A stretch of DNA of 64,000 nt from assembly GCF_014042355.1 (NCBI RefSeq), contig NZ_JACEZU010000001.1, positions 682,001 through 746,000 on the forward strand. Reading direction: 5' to 3'. This DNA is from Rugamonas apoptosis (GTDB taxonomy: Bacteria; Pseudomonadota; Gammaproteobacteria; Burkholderiales; Burkholderiaceae_D). Positions 47,648 to 59,300 of this stretch are shown here, piece by piece. Position numbers and translations under genes: made by a program. The stretch's first letter is position 1; every line of letters begins with the position of its first letter. The notes under the pieces were generated by a model. That model was given only the letters and a program-made list of their open reading frames with translations. It had not been told where the DNA came from and did no database searches.

Positions 47648-48649
47648 TCAGTCCGCCCGCAGGTGCTGGCGGTAGTCCGGGTTGAGGATTGTCTCGCAAG
47701 TACCTGCCGCGAAATCGACCACGTTCTGGAACGCATGGCGGAAGTACAGCTCGTAGCTGTCGCGCTCCACATAGCCCAGGTGTGGCGTGGCCAGCACCAC
47801 CGGCATGCGCAGCAGCGGATGGCTGGCCGGCAGCGGTTCGTCCGTAAACACGTCGAGCGCCGCGGCGCCGGGCCGGCCCTGGGGCAGGGCCCGTTCCAGC
47901 GCCTCCGGCTGCACCAGTTCGGCGCGGCTGGTGTTGACGAACAGGGCGCTGGGCTTCATGCGCGCCAGGTCCTCGGCCGTGACGATGCCGCGGGTGGCGT
48001 CGTTCAGGCGCAAATGCAGGCTCAGCACGTCGGCCTGCTCGAAGAACGCTTCCCGGCTGCCGGCCGCTTCATTGCCATCGCGCACGGCCGCCTCGCGGCT
48101 GGCCTGGCTGCCCCACACCAGCACCCGCATCCCGAACGCGCGGCCATAGCCGGCCAGCAACTGGCCGATCTTGCCGTAACCCCAGATCGCCAGCGTGCGG
48201 CCCTTGAGCACCGTGCCCACCGTGTTCAGGGCCGGGTTGATGGAGGCGGTCTGCCACAGCCCATCCTTGAGGTTGCTGGCATAGGGCACGATCTTGCGGG
48301 TGGCGGCCATGATCAGGGTCCACGTCAGTTCGGCCGGCGCCGTGGGCGAACCCACGCCTTCGGCGATGGCGATGCCGCGTTCGGTGGCGGCCGCCACGTC
48401 GACGTGGCCGGACACCTTGCCGGTCTGGGAAATCAGCTTCAGGTTGGGCAGCTTGGCCAGCAGTGCCCGGTTCAACTCGGTGCGTTCGCGGATCAGCACC
48501 AGCGCGTCGAACGGCGCCAGGCGGATCGCCAGCTGGCCCAATCCGCGCGCCGTATTGTTGAAGACTTTGACATCATGACCGTCCAGGAGCTTGAAGCAAC
48601 CCAAACTAGGCGTAGCATTCTGGTAATCGTCGAGAATTGCGATTTTCAT
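47648..48649 (-). CDS. D-2-hydroxyacid dehydrogenase family protein
   Basis: A 333-residue NAD(P)-dependent D-isomer-specific 2-hydroxyacid dehydrogenase. The nucleotide-binding motif is IWGYGKIGQLLAGYG. Catalytic residues appear as Arg in VNTSRAELV, Glu in FTDEPLP and His in TPHLGYV. Substrate unknown (glyoxylate/hydroxypyruvate or 3-phosphoglycerate type are possible). It is divergent from pckG across a 374-bp gap. Confidence 0.92.
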   Translation of the reverse strand: MKIAILDDYQNATPSLGCFKLLDGHDVKVFNNTARGLGQLAIRLAPFDALVLIRERTELNRALLAKLPNLKLISQTGKVSGHVDVAAATERGIAIAEGVGSPTAPAELTWTLIMAATRKIVPYASNLKDGLWQTASINPALNTVGTVLKGRTLAIWGYGKIGQLLAGYGRAFGMRVLVWGSQASREAAVRDGNEAAGSREAFFEQADVLSLHLRLNDATRGIVTAEDLARMKPSALFVNTSRAELVQPEALERALPQGRPGAAALDVFTDEPLPASHPLLRMPVVLATPHLGYVERDSYELYFRHAFQNVVDFAAGTCETILNPDYRQHLRAD

Positions 48650-48774
48650 GGGAGTAGACAGATTTTGGGGTGGATTTCGTAGCGAAATAACAGGTTTAGG
48701 GATTTCCGGAATAGCTTACTACTTTACTCAACAATTACTCCTACATTTTTGTCGGAAAGCGAGGTGGACAGGTG

Positions 48775-48780
48775 TACAAT
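48775..48780 (+). promoter_or_regulatory. Predicted -10 element for pckG with a long leader
   Basis: GGTGTACAATCG contains TACAAT at 48775-48780. This would leave about 235 bases of GC-rich leader before the pckG start at 49024. Apart from this site the 374-bp gap between the dehydrogenase gene and pckG shows no further recognisable feature. Confidence 0.4.
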
Positions 48781-49023
48781 CGCCCACTTATTTTCGGGCC
48801 CGACCAGCGAGCCCGCGCAATACGTTCCATCAGCCCAGGCACATGATTGGGCTGCGTGTCCCGCCGGCGCGGGGCACGCGACATGACCGCCGACTCCGCC
48901 GGAACCTGGCCAACCATCGCCACGGCTTCCAGGCGCAAGGCGCGCGCCACCAGCGCGCGCGGCTGACGACGATCCTGCCTGCCGGGACTAGACCAGAATT
49001 CTTTTATTGGCATTGGAGGTACT

Positions 49024-50877
49024 ATGAATCAGCCCGTTATGGGTGGCGTTGCAGCATTGAACGTCCCAGCTTACATCAAGCAGCAAAAACTGATCAATTG
49101 GGTGGCCGATGTGGCCGCCTTGACCAAACCGGATCGTATCTACTGGTGCGACGGTACGCAAGAGGAATACGACCGCCTGTGCGCCGAGATGGTGGCCGCC
49201 GGCACCATGAAGCGCCTGAGCCAGGACAAGCGTCCGAACTCCTACCTGGCCTGCTCCGACCCGACCGACGTGGCGCGTGTGGAAGACCGCACCTTCATCT
49301 GCTCGGCCACCAAGGAAGACGCCGGCCCCACCAACAACTGGATGGAACCGGCCGAGATGCGCGGCACCCTGAACGGCCTGTTCGATGGCTGCATGGCCGG
49401 CCGTATCATGTATGTGGTGCCGTTCTCGATGGGCCCGCTGGGTTCGCCGATCGCCCACATCGGCGTGGAACTGTCCGACTCGCCTTACGTGGCCGTCAAC
49501 ATGAAAGTGATGACCCGCATGGGCCGCGCCGTGTACGACGTGCTGGGCGAAGACGGCGCCTTCGTGCCGTGCGTGCACAGCGTAGGCGCACCGCTCAAGG
49601 CTGGCCAGAAGGATGTGGCGTGGCCATGCAACGCCACCAAATACATCGTGCACTTCCCTGAAACGCGCGAAATCTGGTCGTTCGGCTCCGGCTACGGCGG
49701 CAACGCGCTGCTGGGCAAGAAATGCTTCGCGCTGCGCATCGCCTCCAACATGGGCCACAAGGAAGCCAAGGCCGGCGGCAAGGGCTGGCTGGCTGAACAC
49801 ATGCTGATCCTGGGCGTGGAATCGCCGGAAGGCAAGAAGCACTACGTGGCGGCCGCCTTCCCATCGGCTTGCGGCAAGACCAACTTCTCGATGATGATCC
49901 CGCCAGCCACCTTCAATGGCTGGAAAGTGACCACCATCGGCGACGACATCGCCTGGATCAAACCGGGCGCCGACGGCCGCCTGTACGCCATCAACCCGGA
50001 AGCGGGTTACTTCGGCGTGGCGCCTGGCACCAACACCAAGACCAACTCGAACTGCATGGCCTGCCTGAACGAGAACACCATCTTCACCAACGTCGCGCTG
50101 ACCGACGACGGCGACGTGTGGTGGGAAGGCTTGACCAAGGAAGCGCCGGCGCACCTGATCGACTGGCAGGGCAAGGACTGGACGCCGGCCTCCGGCACCA
50201 AGGCCGCCCACCCGAACGCCCGCTTCACCGTGGCCTCGACCCAGAACCCCGTGATCGACCCGGCCTGGGACGATCCAGCCGGCGTGCCGATCTCGGCCTT
50301 CATCTTCGGTGGCCGCCGTTCCACCACCGTGCCGCTGGTGACGGAAGCCCGTAACTGGATCGAAGGCGTGTACATGGCCGCCACCATGGGTTCCGAAACC
50401 ACCGCCGCCGCCGCTGGCCAGATGGGCGTGGTACGCCGCGATCCGTTCGCCATGCTGCCGTTCATGGGCTACAACATGAGCGACTACTTCCAGCACTGGC
50501 TGGACATGGGCGCCAAGCTGGGCGCGGCCGCACCGAAGATCTACTGCGTCAACTGGTTCCGCACCGACGAGCAGGGCCACTTCGTGTGGCCTGGCTTCGG
50601 CGACAACATGCGCGTGCTGAAGTGGATGCTGGAACGTCTGGAAGGCCAGGCGGGCGGCGTGGAAAACCTGTTCGGTACCACCCCACGCTTCGGCGACATC
50701 CACTGGGACGGCCTGCCGTTCTCGGCGGAAGAGTTCGAGATGATCACCTCGATCGACAAGGATGCCTGGCGCGCCGAGCTGAAACTGCACGCCGAACTGT
50801 TCGAGAAGCTGGCCTACCATCTGCCGCAGGAACTGAAGGACAACATGGCCAAGCTGGAGCAACGCCTGAACGGCTGA
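49024..50877 (+). CDS. pckG: Phosphoenolpyruvate carboxykinase (GTP)
   Basis: A 617-residue GTP-dependent PEP carboxykinase that converts oxaloacetate to PEP for gluconeogenesis. The P-loop-like motif is [13 protein letters not shown], the metal motif is GDDIAWI, and the guanine-binding region [12 protein letters not shown] is typical of the GTP class. The ATG at 49024 has GGAGGT upstream. A strong terminator follows. Codon bias suggests high expression. Confidence 0.97.
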   Translation: MNQPVMGGVAALNVPAYIKQQKLINWVADVAALTKPDRIYWCDGTQEEYDRLCAEMVAAGTMKRLSQDKRPNSYLACSDPTDVARVEDRTFICSATKEDAGPTNNWMEPAEMRGTLNGLFDGCMAGRIMYVVPFSMGPLGSPIAHIGVELSDSPYVAVNMKVMTRMGRAVYDVLGEDGAFVPCVHSVGAPLKAGQKDVAWPCNATKYIVHFPETREIWSFGSGYGGNALLGKKCFALRIASNMGHKEAKAGGKGWLAEHMLILGVESPEGKKHYVAAAFPSACGKTNFSMMIPPATFNGWKVTTIGDDIAWIKPGADGRLYAINPEAGYFGVAPGTNTKTNSNCMACLNENTIFTNVALTDDGDVWWEGLTKEAPAHLIDWQGKDWTPASGTKAAHPNARFTVASTQNPVIDPAWDDPAGVPISAFIFGGRRSTTVPLVTEARNWIEGVYMAATMGSETTAAAAGQMGVVRRDPFAMLPFMGYNMSDYFQHWLDMGAKLGAAAPKIYCVNWFRTDEQGHFVWPGFGDNMRVLKWMLERLEGQAGGVENLFGTTPRFGDIHWDGLPFSAEEFEMITSIDKDAWRAELKLHAELFEKLAYHLPQELKDNMAKLEQRLNG

Positions 50878-50913
50878 GCCAGCATCTGACCCGGCGGCCC
50901 CGCGCCGCCCGCC

Positions 50914-50941
50914 AAGCGCGCCCCAGTGGCGCGCTTTTTTT
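50914..50941 (+). terminator. Rho-independent terminator of pckG
   Basis: AGCGCGCC and GGCGCGCT arms with a five-base loop are followed by seven T, 37 bases after the pckG stop. Confidence 0.9.
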
Positions 50942-50959
50942 ATCAACATCTCGAAATCG

Positions 50960-51005
50960 GGGACGTAACTCCATTTTTCTAATTTGCAAAATGGTGTTGC
51001 GTCCC
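50960..51005. repeat. REP-like palindrome related to the one at 15148
   Basis: GGGACGTAACTCCATTTT (50960-50977) and AAAATGGTGTTGCGTCCC (50988-51005) are inverted repeats with three mismatches and a 10-base spacer. They share the GGGACGTAAC core and T-rich inner end with the element at 15148-15226. Confidence 0.7.
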
Positions 51006-51029
51006 AGATTTTGCGTCTCCGGCTTCAAA

Positions 51030-51049
51030 TTTCGCACAGGTGTGCTAAA
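51030..51049. promoter_or_regulatory. Candidate operator of the TetR regulator (own promoter)
   Basis: TTTCGCACA-GG-TGTGCTAAA is a palindrome with one mismatch ending nine bases before the tetR start. The same arms recur at 51717-51736, so this is probably the TetR autoregulatory operator. Confidence 0.75.
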
Positions 51050-51058
51050 CTTGCTTGC

Positions 51059-51673
51059 ATGGATACCCTGACCGCCAAGAGCGAAGCCACCTATGCCGCC
51101 ATCATTGCCGCCGCCGCCGCCATGGCGGCCGCCGAAGGCATCGGCAAGCTGTCGCTGGGCGAGATCGCCAAGCGCACCGGCATCAGCAAGAGCGGCGTGT
51201 TTTCCCGCGTCGGTTCGCTGGAGGCGTTGCAGGAGGCGGTGCTTGATGAGTACGATCGCCGCTTCGCGGCCGCCATCGTCCTGCCCACGCTGCAACTGCC
51301 GCGCGGCTTGCCCCGCCTGACGGCCCAGGTTGGCAACTGGATGCGCCGCGTCTGTGACGGCGTGGTGCTCCATTCCTGCCTGTACACGGCTGGCGCGTTC
51401 GAGTTCGACGACCAGCCCGGCCCGCTGCGCGACCGTCTGGCCAAGGGCGCGCAGGCATGGCGCGCGTCGCTGCGCAAGACCATAGGCCAGGCCATGGAAG
51501 CGGGCCAGCTGCGGCCCGATACCGACCCTGAACAGCTGGTGTATGAGATCTACAGCCTGATCGTGGGCTTGCTGCACGATAGCCGTTTCCTGCACGATGA
51601 CACGGCGCAGCGCCACGCGCAGCGCGCTTTCAACCGGCTGATTTCCACCTACAAGAGTTTCAACGAGGTGTAG
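51059..51673 (+). CDS. TetR/AcrR family transcriptional regulator
   Basis: A 204-residue repressor. The N-terminal helix-turn-helix is clear (LSLGEIAKRTGISKSGVFSRVGSLEALQEAVL); the C-terminal ligand domain has the pattern seen in TetR_C-type regulators. Matching palindromes lie just upstream of this gene and of the small membrane protein gene downstream, so it most likely represses itself and the downstream pair. The ATG at 51059 fits; the frame is open back to 50984 through the operator. Inducer unknown. Confidence 0.9.
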   Translation: MDTLTAKSEATYAAIIAAAAAMAAAEGIGKLSLGEIAKRTGISKSGVFSRVGSLEALQEAVLDEYDRRFAAAIVLPTLQLPRGLPRLTAQVGNWMRRVCDGVVLHSCLYTAGAFEFDDQPGPLRDRLAKGAQAWRASLRKTIGQAMEAGQLRPDTDPEQLVYEIYSLIVGLLHDSRFLHDDTAQRHAQRAFNRLISTYKSFNEV

Positions 51674-51681
51674 CCGGCGGA

Positions 51682-51708
51682 CCGGGGGCGTGCGCCCCGG
51701 CCATTTTT
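51682..51708 (+). terminator. Terminator of the TetR gene
   Basis: CCGGGGGCG and CGCCCCGG pair around a two-base loop and are followed by CCATTTTT, nine bases after the regulator's stop codon. This separates the regulator from the downstream operator. Confidence 0.6.
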
Positions 51709-51716
51709 CGCTTTAA

Positions 51717-51736
51717 TTTCGCACATGTGTGCGAAA
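51717..51736. promoter_or_regulatory. Candidate TetR operator of the downstream pair
   Basis: Perfect 9-base arms TTTCGCACA and TGTGCGAAA with a two-base spacer, directly before the ribosome-binding site AAAGGAGG of the small gene at 51749. It matches the palindrome upstream of the regulator. Confidence 0.8.
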
Positions 51737-51748
51737 AAGGAGGCTGAC

Positions 51749-51865
51749 ATGAGTATCTTGCTGTTGCTTGTCCCCGTGGCGCTCTACCTGGCCTGGCCTT
51801 CCGGCCTGGTGGCCTTGCTGCGTTCCCTGCCCGATAGTAACGACGACTTTTTTCCAGGAGTCTGA
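51749..51865 (+). CDS. Small hydrophobic protein (38 aa)
   Basis: A short open frame not expected by chance in this place: ATG at 51749 with a near-perfect AAAGGAGG eight bases upstream, 38 codons and a stop two bases before the isomerase ATG. The product has one transmembrane helix (SILLLLVPVALYLAWPSGLV) and an acidic tail (PDSNDDFFPGV). The operator, strong ribosome-binding site and tight spacing suggest that it is translated and coupled to the isomerase. No similarity is recognised. Confidence 0.65.
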   Translation: MSILLLLVPVALYLAWPSGLVALLRSLPDSNDDFFPGV

Positions 51866-51867
51866 CC

Positions 51868-52479
51868 ATGAGCCGTGATATCGCGTTCTACTTTGACTTT
51901 GTGTCGCCGTATGCCTATCTGGCGGCGAGCCGCATCGAGCGGCTGGCCGCCGCCCACGGGCGCCAAGTGCGCTGGCAGCCCGTGTTGATGACGGTGTTGA
52001 GCAAGGCGGCCGGCACCCAGCTGACGCCATTCGTGCCCATGAAATGGGATTATGTGCGGCGCGACGTGGCGCGCAGCGCGCGGCTGGCGGGCATCCCCTT
52101 TCACTGGCCGCCCGGCTTCCCGAAGTTGTTGCTGGCGCCGGGCCGGGCCATGACGTGGCTGGCCACTACCCATGGCGAGGACACGGCCGCCGCGTTCGCC
52201 CGCACCTGCCTCACCGCCTATTTCGGCGATGGCGTGGACATCGAAGACCGGGAAGTGCTGGCCGGGATCGCCGCCCGCCTGGGCGTGGAACGGGCTGCGT
52301 TGCTGGCCGCGCTGGAGGACGAGGCCGTCAAAGCCGCGTTCAGGCAGGCCAGCGAGGACGCGATCGCCCAGGGCGTGTTCGGCGTGCCGTTCATGATCGT
52401 GGACGGCGAGCCGTTCTGGGGCTTCGACCGGCTCGACCAGCTGGAGTTGGTGTTGCGCGGAACGCGCGAGGCGGCCTGA
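51868..52479 (+). CDS. 2-hydroxychromene-2-carboxylate isomerase family protein (DsbA fold)
   Basis: A 203-residue protein of the HCCA isomerase/kappa-class GST-like family. The N-terminal FYFDFVSPYAYLAASRIERL has Ser in the glutathione-activating position, and the C-terminal GVFGVPFMIVDGEPFWGFDRLDQLE is characteristic. Such enzymes isomerise glutathione adducts in naphthalene degradation, but many homologues serve other detoxification roles. It follows the 38-residue protein by two bases, and both are probably induced through the TetR regulator. Confidence 0.9.
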   Translation: MSRDIAFYFDFVSPYAYLAASRIERLAAAHGRQVRWQPVLMTVLSKAAGTQLTPFVPMKWDYVRRDVARSARLAGIPFHWPPGFPKLLLAPGRAMTWLATTHGEDTAAAFARTCLTAYFGDGVDIEDREVLAGIAARLGVERAALLAALEDEAVKAAFRQASEDAIAQGVFGVPFMIVDGEPFWGFDRLDQLELVLRGTREAA

Positions 52480-52590
52480 GCTGTTTTTCAGGCTGGCGAC
52501 CCGATGCCGCCTGCCTGGGGACAGACCCCGCGACCGGCGACCTGGATCGGGGCCGGTGGCGCCGATTCCGGGTGTGTCCCTGCCAGCCGC

Positions 52591-55443
<2,853 letters not shown>

Positions 55444-55616
55444 GTCGAGGCTTGCTTTCAGTAGTGTGGTGCGGGCCGGCGCGCGTCCGGACCGGGACTA
55501 ACGGGTCAACCTAGTACTATAGCCGGGTTTCCGTCCGCGTGTCGGCAGGCGCCGACGGCCGGGCCGGCGCGTCATTCGCGGCGCGATTGATACAGCGCTA
55601 AAGGTTGAGTATTAAA

Positions 55617-55636
55617 TACTGTATATAATAACAGTA
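55617..55636. promoter_or_regulatory. LexA (SOS) box between uvrA and ssb
   Basis: TACTGTATATAATAACAGTA matches CTGT-N8-ACAG with the AT-rich centre and TA flanks of the LexA consensus. It lies 174 bases from uvrA and 170 bases from ssb, both SOS genes in E. coli. The rest of the 362-bp gap shows only the ssb -10. Confidence 0.9.
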
Positions 55637-55734
55637 TCAGCCTCGCTTGTTTCACAGGCAATACGAAAAAGTTGCTCCCCAGCGGGCTGGCCGGGGCCGC
55701 GCGAATTGCTTGGCCTCCGGTTGGCGGCATGGCA

Positions 55735-55740
55735 TATAAT
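55735..55740 (+). promoter_or_regulatory. Predicted -10 element for ssb
   Basis: A consensus TATAAT lies 66 bases upstream of the ssb start. No clear -35 is found at the usual distance. Confidence 0.55.
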
Positions 55741-55805
55741 CGCCGTTTGGTTTTACAAAACATCCACCGCGCAGCAGCAGCGGCCGTTACTCAGGAGTTT
55801 TATTC

Positions 55806-56300
55806 ATGGCATCAGTCAACAAAGTCATCATCGTCGGCAATCTGGGCCGTGATCCGGAAATTCGCTACATGCCCAGCGGTGACGCGATCGCCAACATCGC
55901 CGTGGCGACCTCGTACCGTTCCAAGGACCGCAACACGGGCGAGCAGAAAGAGCTGACGGAATGGCACCGCATTTCCTTCTTCGGCCGCCTGGCTGAAATC
56001 GTCGGCCAGTACCTGAAGAAAGGTTCGTCGGTCTACGTGGAAGGCCGCCTGCAGACCCGCAAGTACACCGACAAGGATGGCGTGGAGAAGTACGCGACCG
56101 ACATCATCGCCGAGCAGATGCAAATGCTGGGTGGCCGCCAGGGCATGGGCGGCGACGCCGGCATGGACGAGGGCGGCTACGACGCACCACCGGCCCGCCA
56201 GGCGCCGGCTCCGCGTCCGCAAATGGCCCCACCGGCACCGCGCCCGGCACCGAAGCCGGCGCCGAACTTCTCGGATATGGATGACGATATTCCGTTCTGA
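55806..56300 (+). CDS. ssb: Single-stranded DNA-binding protein
   Basis: A 164-residue SSB. The N-terminal OB fold is typical ([41 protein letters not shown]). A Gly/Pro/Ala-rich linker follows, and the acidic partner-binding tip is [13 protein letters not shown] precedes the ATG at good spacing. It is the last core gene before the mobile island; its terminator lies 27 bases after the stop. Confidence 0.98.
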   Translation: MASVNKVIIVGNLGRDPEIRYMPSGDAIANIAVATSYRSKDRNTGEQKELTEWHRISFFGRLAEIVGQYLKKGSSVYVEGRLQTRKYTDKDGVEKYATDIIAEQMQMLGGRQGMGGDAGMDEGGYDAPPARQAPAPRPQMAPPAPRPAPKPAPNFSDMDDDIPF

Positions 56301-56326
56301 GACGCAGTAAATCTGATTCTGTAAAC

Positions 56327-56362
56327 AACGCCCTGCAAGTCTTTGATTTGCAGGGCGTTTTT
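56327..56362 (+). terminator. Rho-independent terminator of ssb
   Basis: AACGCCCTGCAA and TTGCAGGGCGTT arms with a nine-base loop are followed by a T-rich stretch. GTAAACAA/TTGTTTAC at 56321 and 56365 extend the symmetry outward. Confidence 0.9.
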
Positions 56363-56380
56363 ATTTGTTTACGGTTTTTG

Positions 56381-56408
56381 TTGACGCGATAGTGACTTTG
56401 TGTATAAC
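56381..56408 (+). promoter_or_regulatory. Promoter of the recombinase operon
   Basis: TTGACG (56381-56386) and TATAAC (56403-56408) with a 16-base spacer resemble a sigma-70 promoter. Transcription would start near 56415, 28 bases before the TTG start of the first recombinase gene. Confidence 0.65.
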
Positions 56409-56442
56409 CTAATATAAGGAAATGTAAACAACAGGAGCTAAT

Positions 56443-57690
56443 TTGGCGGCAAAGTATGCTGTTCGAAATGTCGATATGGGTGGGGGCGAACGGATGCCTC
56501 TGCTTGTTGATGGCGAGACAGGGCTGGGCTTATTCGAGCCTACGGCTTGGTCTTTGTCGCTCCGCTCGCAGCGTCTTGAGGTCAATACGATTGCAGACGC
56601 CTTGAGTGCCGTTTCATTCCTATATGAAAGCCTAGCCGAGGCGAAGGTAACTTTGATGGATAGGATTCGTCAGAATGACCTTCTTTCATTGGGCGAAGTT
56701 GAGGGTTTGGTTGCTCGTTGCAAATACGATAAGGCTGGACTGCGGTTTGCTGACCAGGTCGCGGAGACCGCAAACGTTTCACTTCATCGAAAACCTTTGG
56801 AGAAGTCCAAGGCTGCTCACTACGATGTAGCTGTTGTGCAAAGCAACACCGCTGGGAAGCGACTGCTTTACATTGCCAAGTATCTCGACTGGCTAGCCGA
56901 TTATGCCTTTTTGTCGAAAATCCCTTCGAATCGGAATGAGTTTAGGGGAATCGCTGCGATGGTGGTCAAAGCGATTCGAGCGCGAACGCCTGGTAAGTCG
57001 CCAACTAAGAAGAAAAAAGGTTTGACCAAATCTGTGGAGGAACGGCTGTGGGCGGTGGTGTCCGCCGATTCACCAGAAAATCCCTGGAAGAACTCTTTCA
57101 TCCGCAAACGCAACTACCTAATTGTTCGTTTGCTTCGTGATTTGGGTATTCGGAAGGGGGAGTTGCTGGGGGTGAAAATTGAGGATATCAATTTCTCGAA
57201 CAACACAATCTTCATCGCCCGACGTCCGGACGACCCAGAAGACCCCAGGGACCGTCAGCCAGAGGCAAAAACCTTGGAGCGGACCCTTCCAATGGGAGAC
57301 CTATTGGTCGAAGTTCTTAAAGCTTATATCGACGAGGAGCGAGCTGCTATTCCAGCTGCCCGGCGACATCCGTTTCTTATTGTTGCGAGGGATGGCGAAC
57401 CGTTGGCGCTAAATTCCATCGACTATATGTTCAAAACAGTGAGGGAAAAATTTCCAGAATTGGCATCTGTTGCTGCGCACATCTTAAGGCATACATGGAA
57501 CGATTCCTTCTCGGAGTTTGCAAAAGGCAGTCTTTCTAAGGAAGACCAACGGAAAGTCAGAAACTATCTGATGGGCTGGACTGAAAACTCGAAATCAGAA
57601 GCTGACTACACAGCTCGTTTTGTGGAAGAACAGGCTCAGGCGGCATCACTGGCAATGCAAAATGACATTTATAGAGAGGCACAAGCGTGA
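56443..57690 (+). CDS. Tyrosine recombinase 1 of a three-recombinase operon
   Basis: A 415-residue site-specific recombinase. The catalytic set is complete: Arg237 in GIRKGELLG, His346/Arg349/His350 in HILRHTW, Trp379 in LMGWT and nucleophile Tyr389. The N-terminal ~220 residues would bind the core site. The start is a TTG at 56443, supported by AGGAG five bases upstream; no better ATG lies nearby. Its GTGA junction overlaps the next gene by four bases. Codon use is less GC-biased than in the core genes. It resembles the first recombinase of trio-type elements. Confidence 0.88.
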   Translation: MAAKYAVRNVDMGGGERMPLLVDGETGLGLFEPTAWSLSLRSQRLEVNTIADALSAVSFLYESLAEAKVTLMDRIRQNDLLSLGEVEGLVARCKYDKAGLRFADQVAETANVSLHRKPLEKSKAAHYDVAVVQSNTAGKRLLYIAKYLDWLADYAFLSKIPSNRNEFRGIAAMVVKAIRARTPGKSPTKKKKGLTKSVEERLWAVVSADSPENPWKNSFIRKRNYLIVRLLRDLGIRKGELLGVKIEDINFSNNTIFIARRPDDPEDPRDRQPEAKTLERTLPMGDLLVEVLKAYIDEERAAIPAARRHPFLIVARDGEPLALNSIDYMFKTVREKFPELASVAAHILRHTWNDSFSEFAKGSLSKEDQRKVRNYLMGWTENSKSEADYTARFVEEQAQAASLAMQNDIYREAQA

Positions 57691-59300
57691 GTCAAAATGA
57701 GTTCGAGTTCTTTGCGGCTGACTCTGCTGAGAGCGAAGCTGAGGTTGAGGCCGCACGTAAACGGCGAGAGGCTTGGGCAAAACTTGATGACGAATTGCCT
57801 TCGGTAGTAACGCTGAGAAGCAAATCCCATTTTGACCCGCGCCCAATGTTTTGGTCTTTTGCGGACGGCGTGACGTATGTCGCTATCAATTTTGAGAGCC
57901 TGCCTGCTCAGGTCGCTCCTTTGGTGCTTCCTCTGAAACGGGTTCTAATCCACACCTTCGAGAAGAATTCACCGTCGTATGCGGTGAATCTCTTTCGTAC
58001 TTTTAAACGATTAGCCTTGACGATTGCTAGCATCACTGCCGAACCGGTTTCCGAAATTACCGACTGGCACGTGTCGAGCTTTATCGGACAACACGGCCTG
58101 AAAGATGAGTTAGGGCTAGCTTCTCAGCTAGGGGCTCTCCTCTCAATGTGGTCAAAGTTGCAATATCGTGGCTTATCCGATGAAGCTGCTAGGCTACTGG
58201 CCAATACAAAAAAGAAGGGAAATAGCAAGGGTAAAGCGGTTCGCACACTTGACCCCGTAAACGGCCCATTTACTGACTATGAGCTTCAACAAATCGTAAG
58301 TGCGCTAAACAGTGCGTACGCCTCTAATCTCATCGAGGAACAGTATTTTTATCTAACTTGGTTAGCGATTCTGACAGGGCAGCGCATTTCGCAATACTGT
58401 GCGTTAAAGGTAAAAGACTTAGTCCGCAAGGTTGATGAGTTTGGTGACATCTCCTACGAAATCAGCATCCCTAAGGCCAAGCAGCGCGAAGAGGTGATTC
58501 GAGATTCGTTTTTGGTGCGGCCATTAGTGTTTCAGTTCGGCGAAGCTTTATGGGCTTATGCGCAAGGCGTGAAGGCCATGTTTGACCTTGATGGCGAGGA
58601 GCCCTTATTCCCCTCTGACGTTGAACACCGCCCGGGGCACCGAATTGGCGCTGGTTTTGAGTGGCATTGGGCTACCCAGGAATTGGCAAAGCATTACAAG
58701 GAAGCTTTGAGCGCAATCGCTCCAGTTAGTCCACGGACAATGGAACCCATGAATTTAGCTATCGGTCGTTTCCGCGATACGATTGGAACACGGGCTGCTC
58801 AAGAAGGTTTTGGTGAATTGGTCATTGCCGAAATTCTGGGCCATAGCGACACGCAAAACATCAAAGCGTATATTGCTGCAATTCCCGAGATTGCTTCAAG
58901 GCTGGATAGACTCCTGGGCAGTGACCTTGCACCCATCGCCAGCGCTTTCCTGGGTCGTATCTTATCGAAGCACGAGGATGCCACTCGTGCTGATGACCCA
59001 GCTAGCACAATCAAAGACTTCCGTCACAGTAAAGAGGGCTTCGGTAGTTGCGGCTCCAAGTATGACTGCAAATTTAGAGCCCCGATAGCGTGCTACACAT
59101 GTTTCTCATTTGAGGCCTGGCTCGATGGCCCGCATGAAAAGCTGCTCGACCACTTGGAAAAAGAGCGTGAGCGCCTGTTTGTAACCTCAGGGCCTCGAGT
59201 GGCAGCGGTAAATGACCTAACCATAGACGCGATTCGTGCCGTCATTCGGGAATGCAATCGTATCAAAACTAAGATGAAAGAAGAGGCTTCGAATGAGTGA
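57687..59300 (+). CDS. Tyrosine recombinase 2 of the trio, with C-terminal Cys cluster
   Basis: A 537-residue recombinase. Arg233 (TGQRISQ), Arg363 (GRFRDTIG), His386 (LGHSDTQN) and Tyr395 (KAYIA) match the family catalytic positions, but the HxxR histidine is replaced by Gly360 and the following His by Asp364. After the catalytic domain come four cysteines, Cys455, Cys461, Cys469 and Cys472 (SCGSKYDC, IACYTC), a likely zinc site, then a helical tail. It starts at a GTG inside the stop of recombinase 1 and overlaps recombinase 3 by eight bases. Similar Cys-rich tails occur in Tn554-type transposases. Confidence 0.85.
   Translation: MSQNEFEFFAADSAESEAEVEAARKRREAWAKLDDELPSVVTLRSKSHFDPRPMFWSFADGVTYVAINFESLPAQVAPLVLPLKRVLIHTFEKNSPSYAVNLFRTFKRLALTIASITAEPVSEITDWHVSSFIGQHGLKDELGLASQLGALLSMWSKLQYRGLSDEAARLLANTKKKGNSKGKAVRTLDPVNGPFTDYELQQIVSALNSAYASNLIEEQYFYLTWLAILTGQRISQYCALKVKDLVRKVDEFGDISYEISIPKAKQREEVIRDSFLVRPLVFQFGEALWAYAQGVKAMFDLDGEEPLFPSDVEHRPGHRIGAGFEWHWATQELAKHYKEALSAIAPVSPRTMEPMNLAIGRFRDTIGTRAAQEGFGELVIAEILGHSDTQNIKAYIAAIPEIASRLDRLLGSDLAPIASAFLGRILSKHEDATRADDPASTIKDFRHSKEGFGSCGSKYDCKFRAPIACYTCFSFEAWLDGPHEKLLDHLEKERERLFVTSGPRVAAVNDLTIDAIRAVIRECNRIKTKMKEEASNE

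Noticed and set aside
48781..49023. Possible riboswitch or structured leader before pckG
   Set aside because: The leader is long and GC-rich, but I could not match any known riboswitch core; only the -10 is reported.
55572..55763. 63-codon minus-strand open frame between uvrA and ssb
   Set aside because: It runs over the LexA box and the ssb promoter and has no ribosome-binding site.
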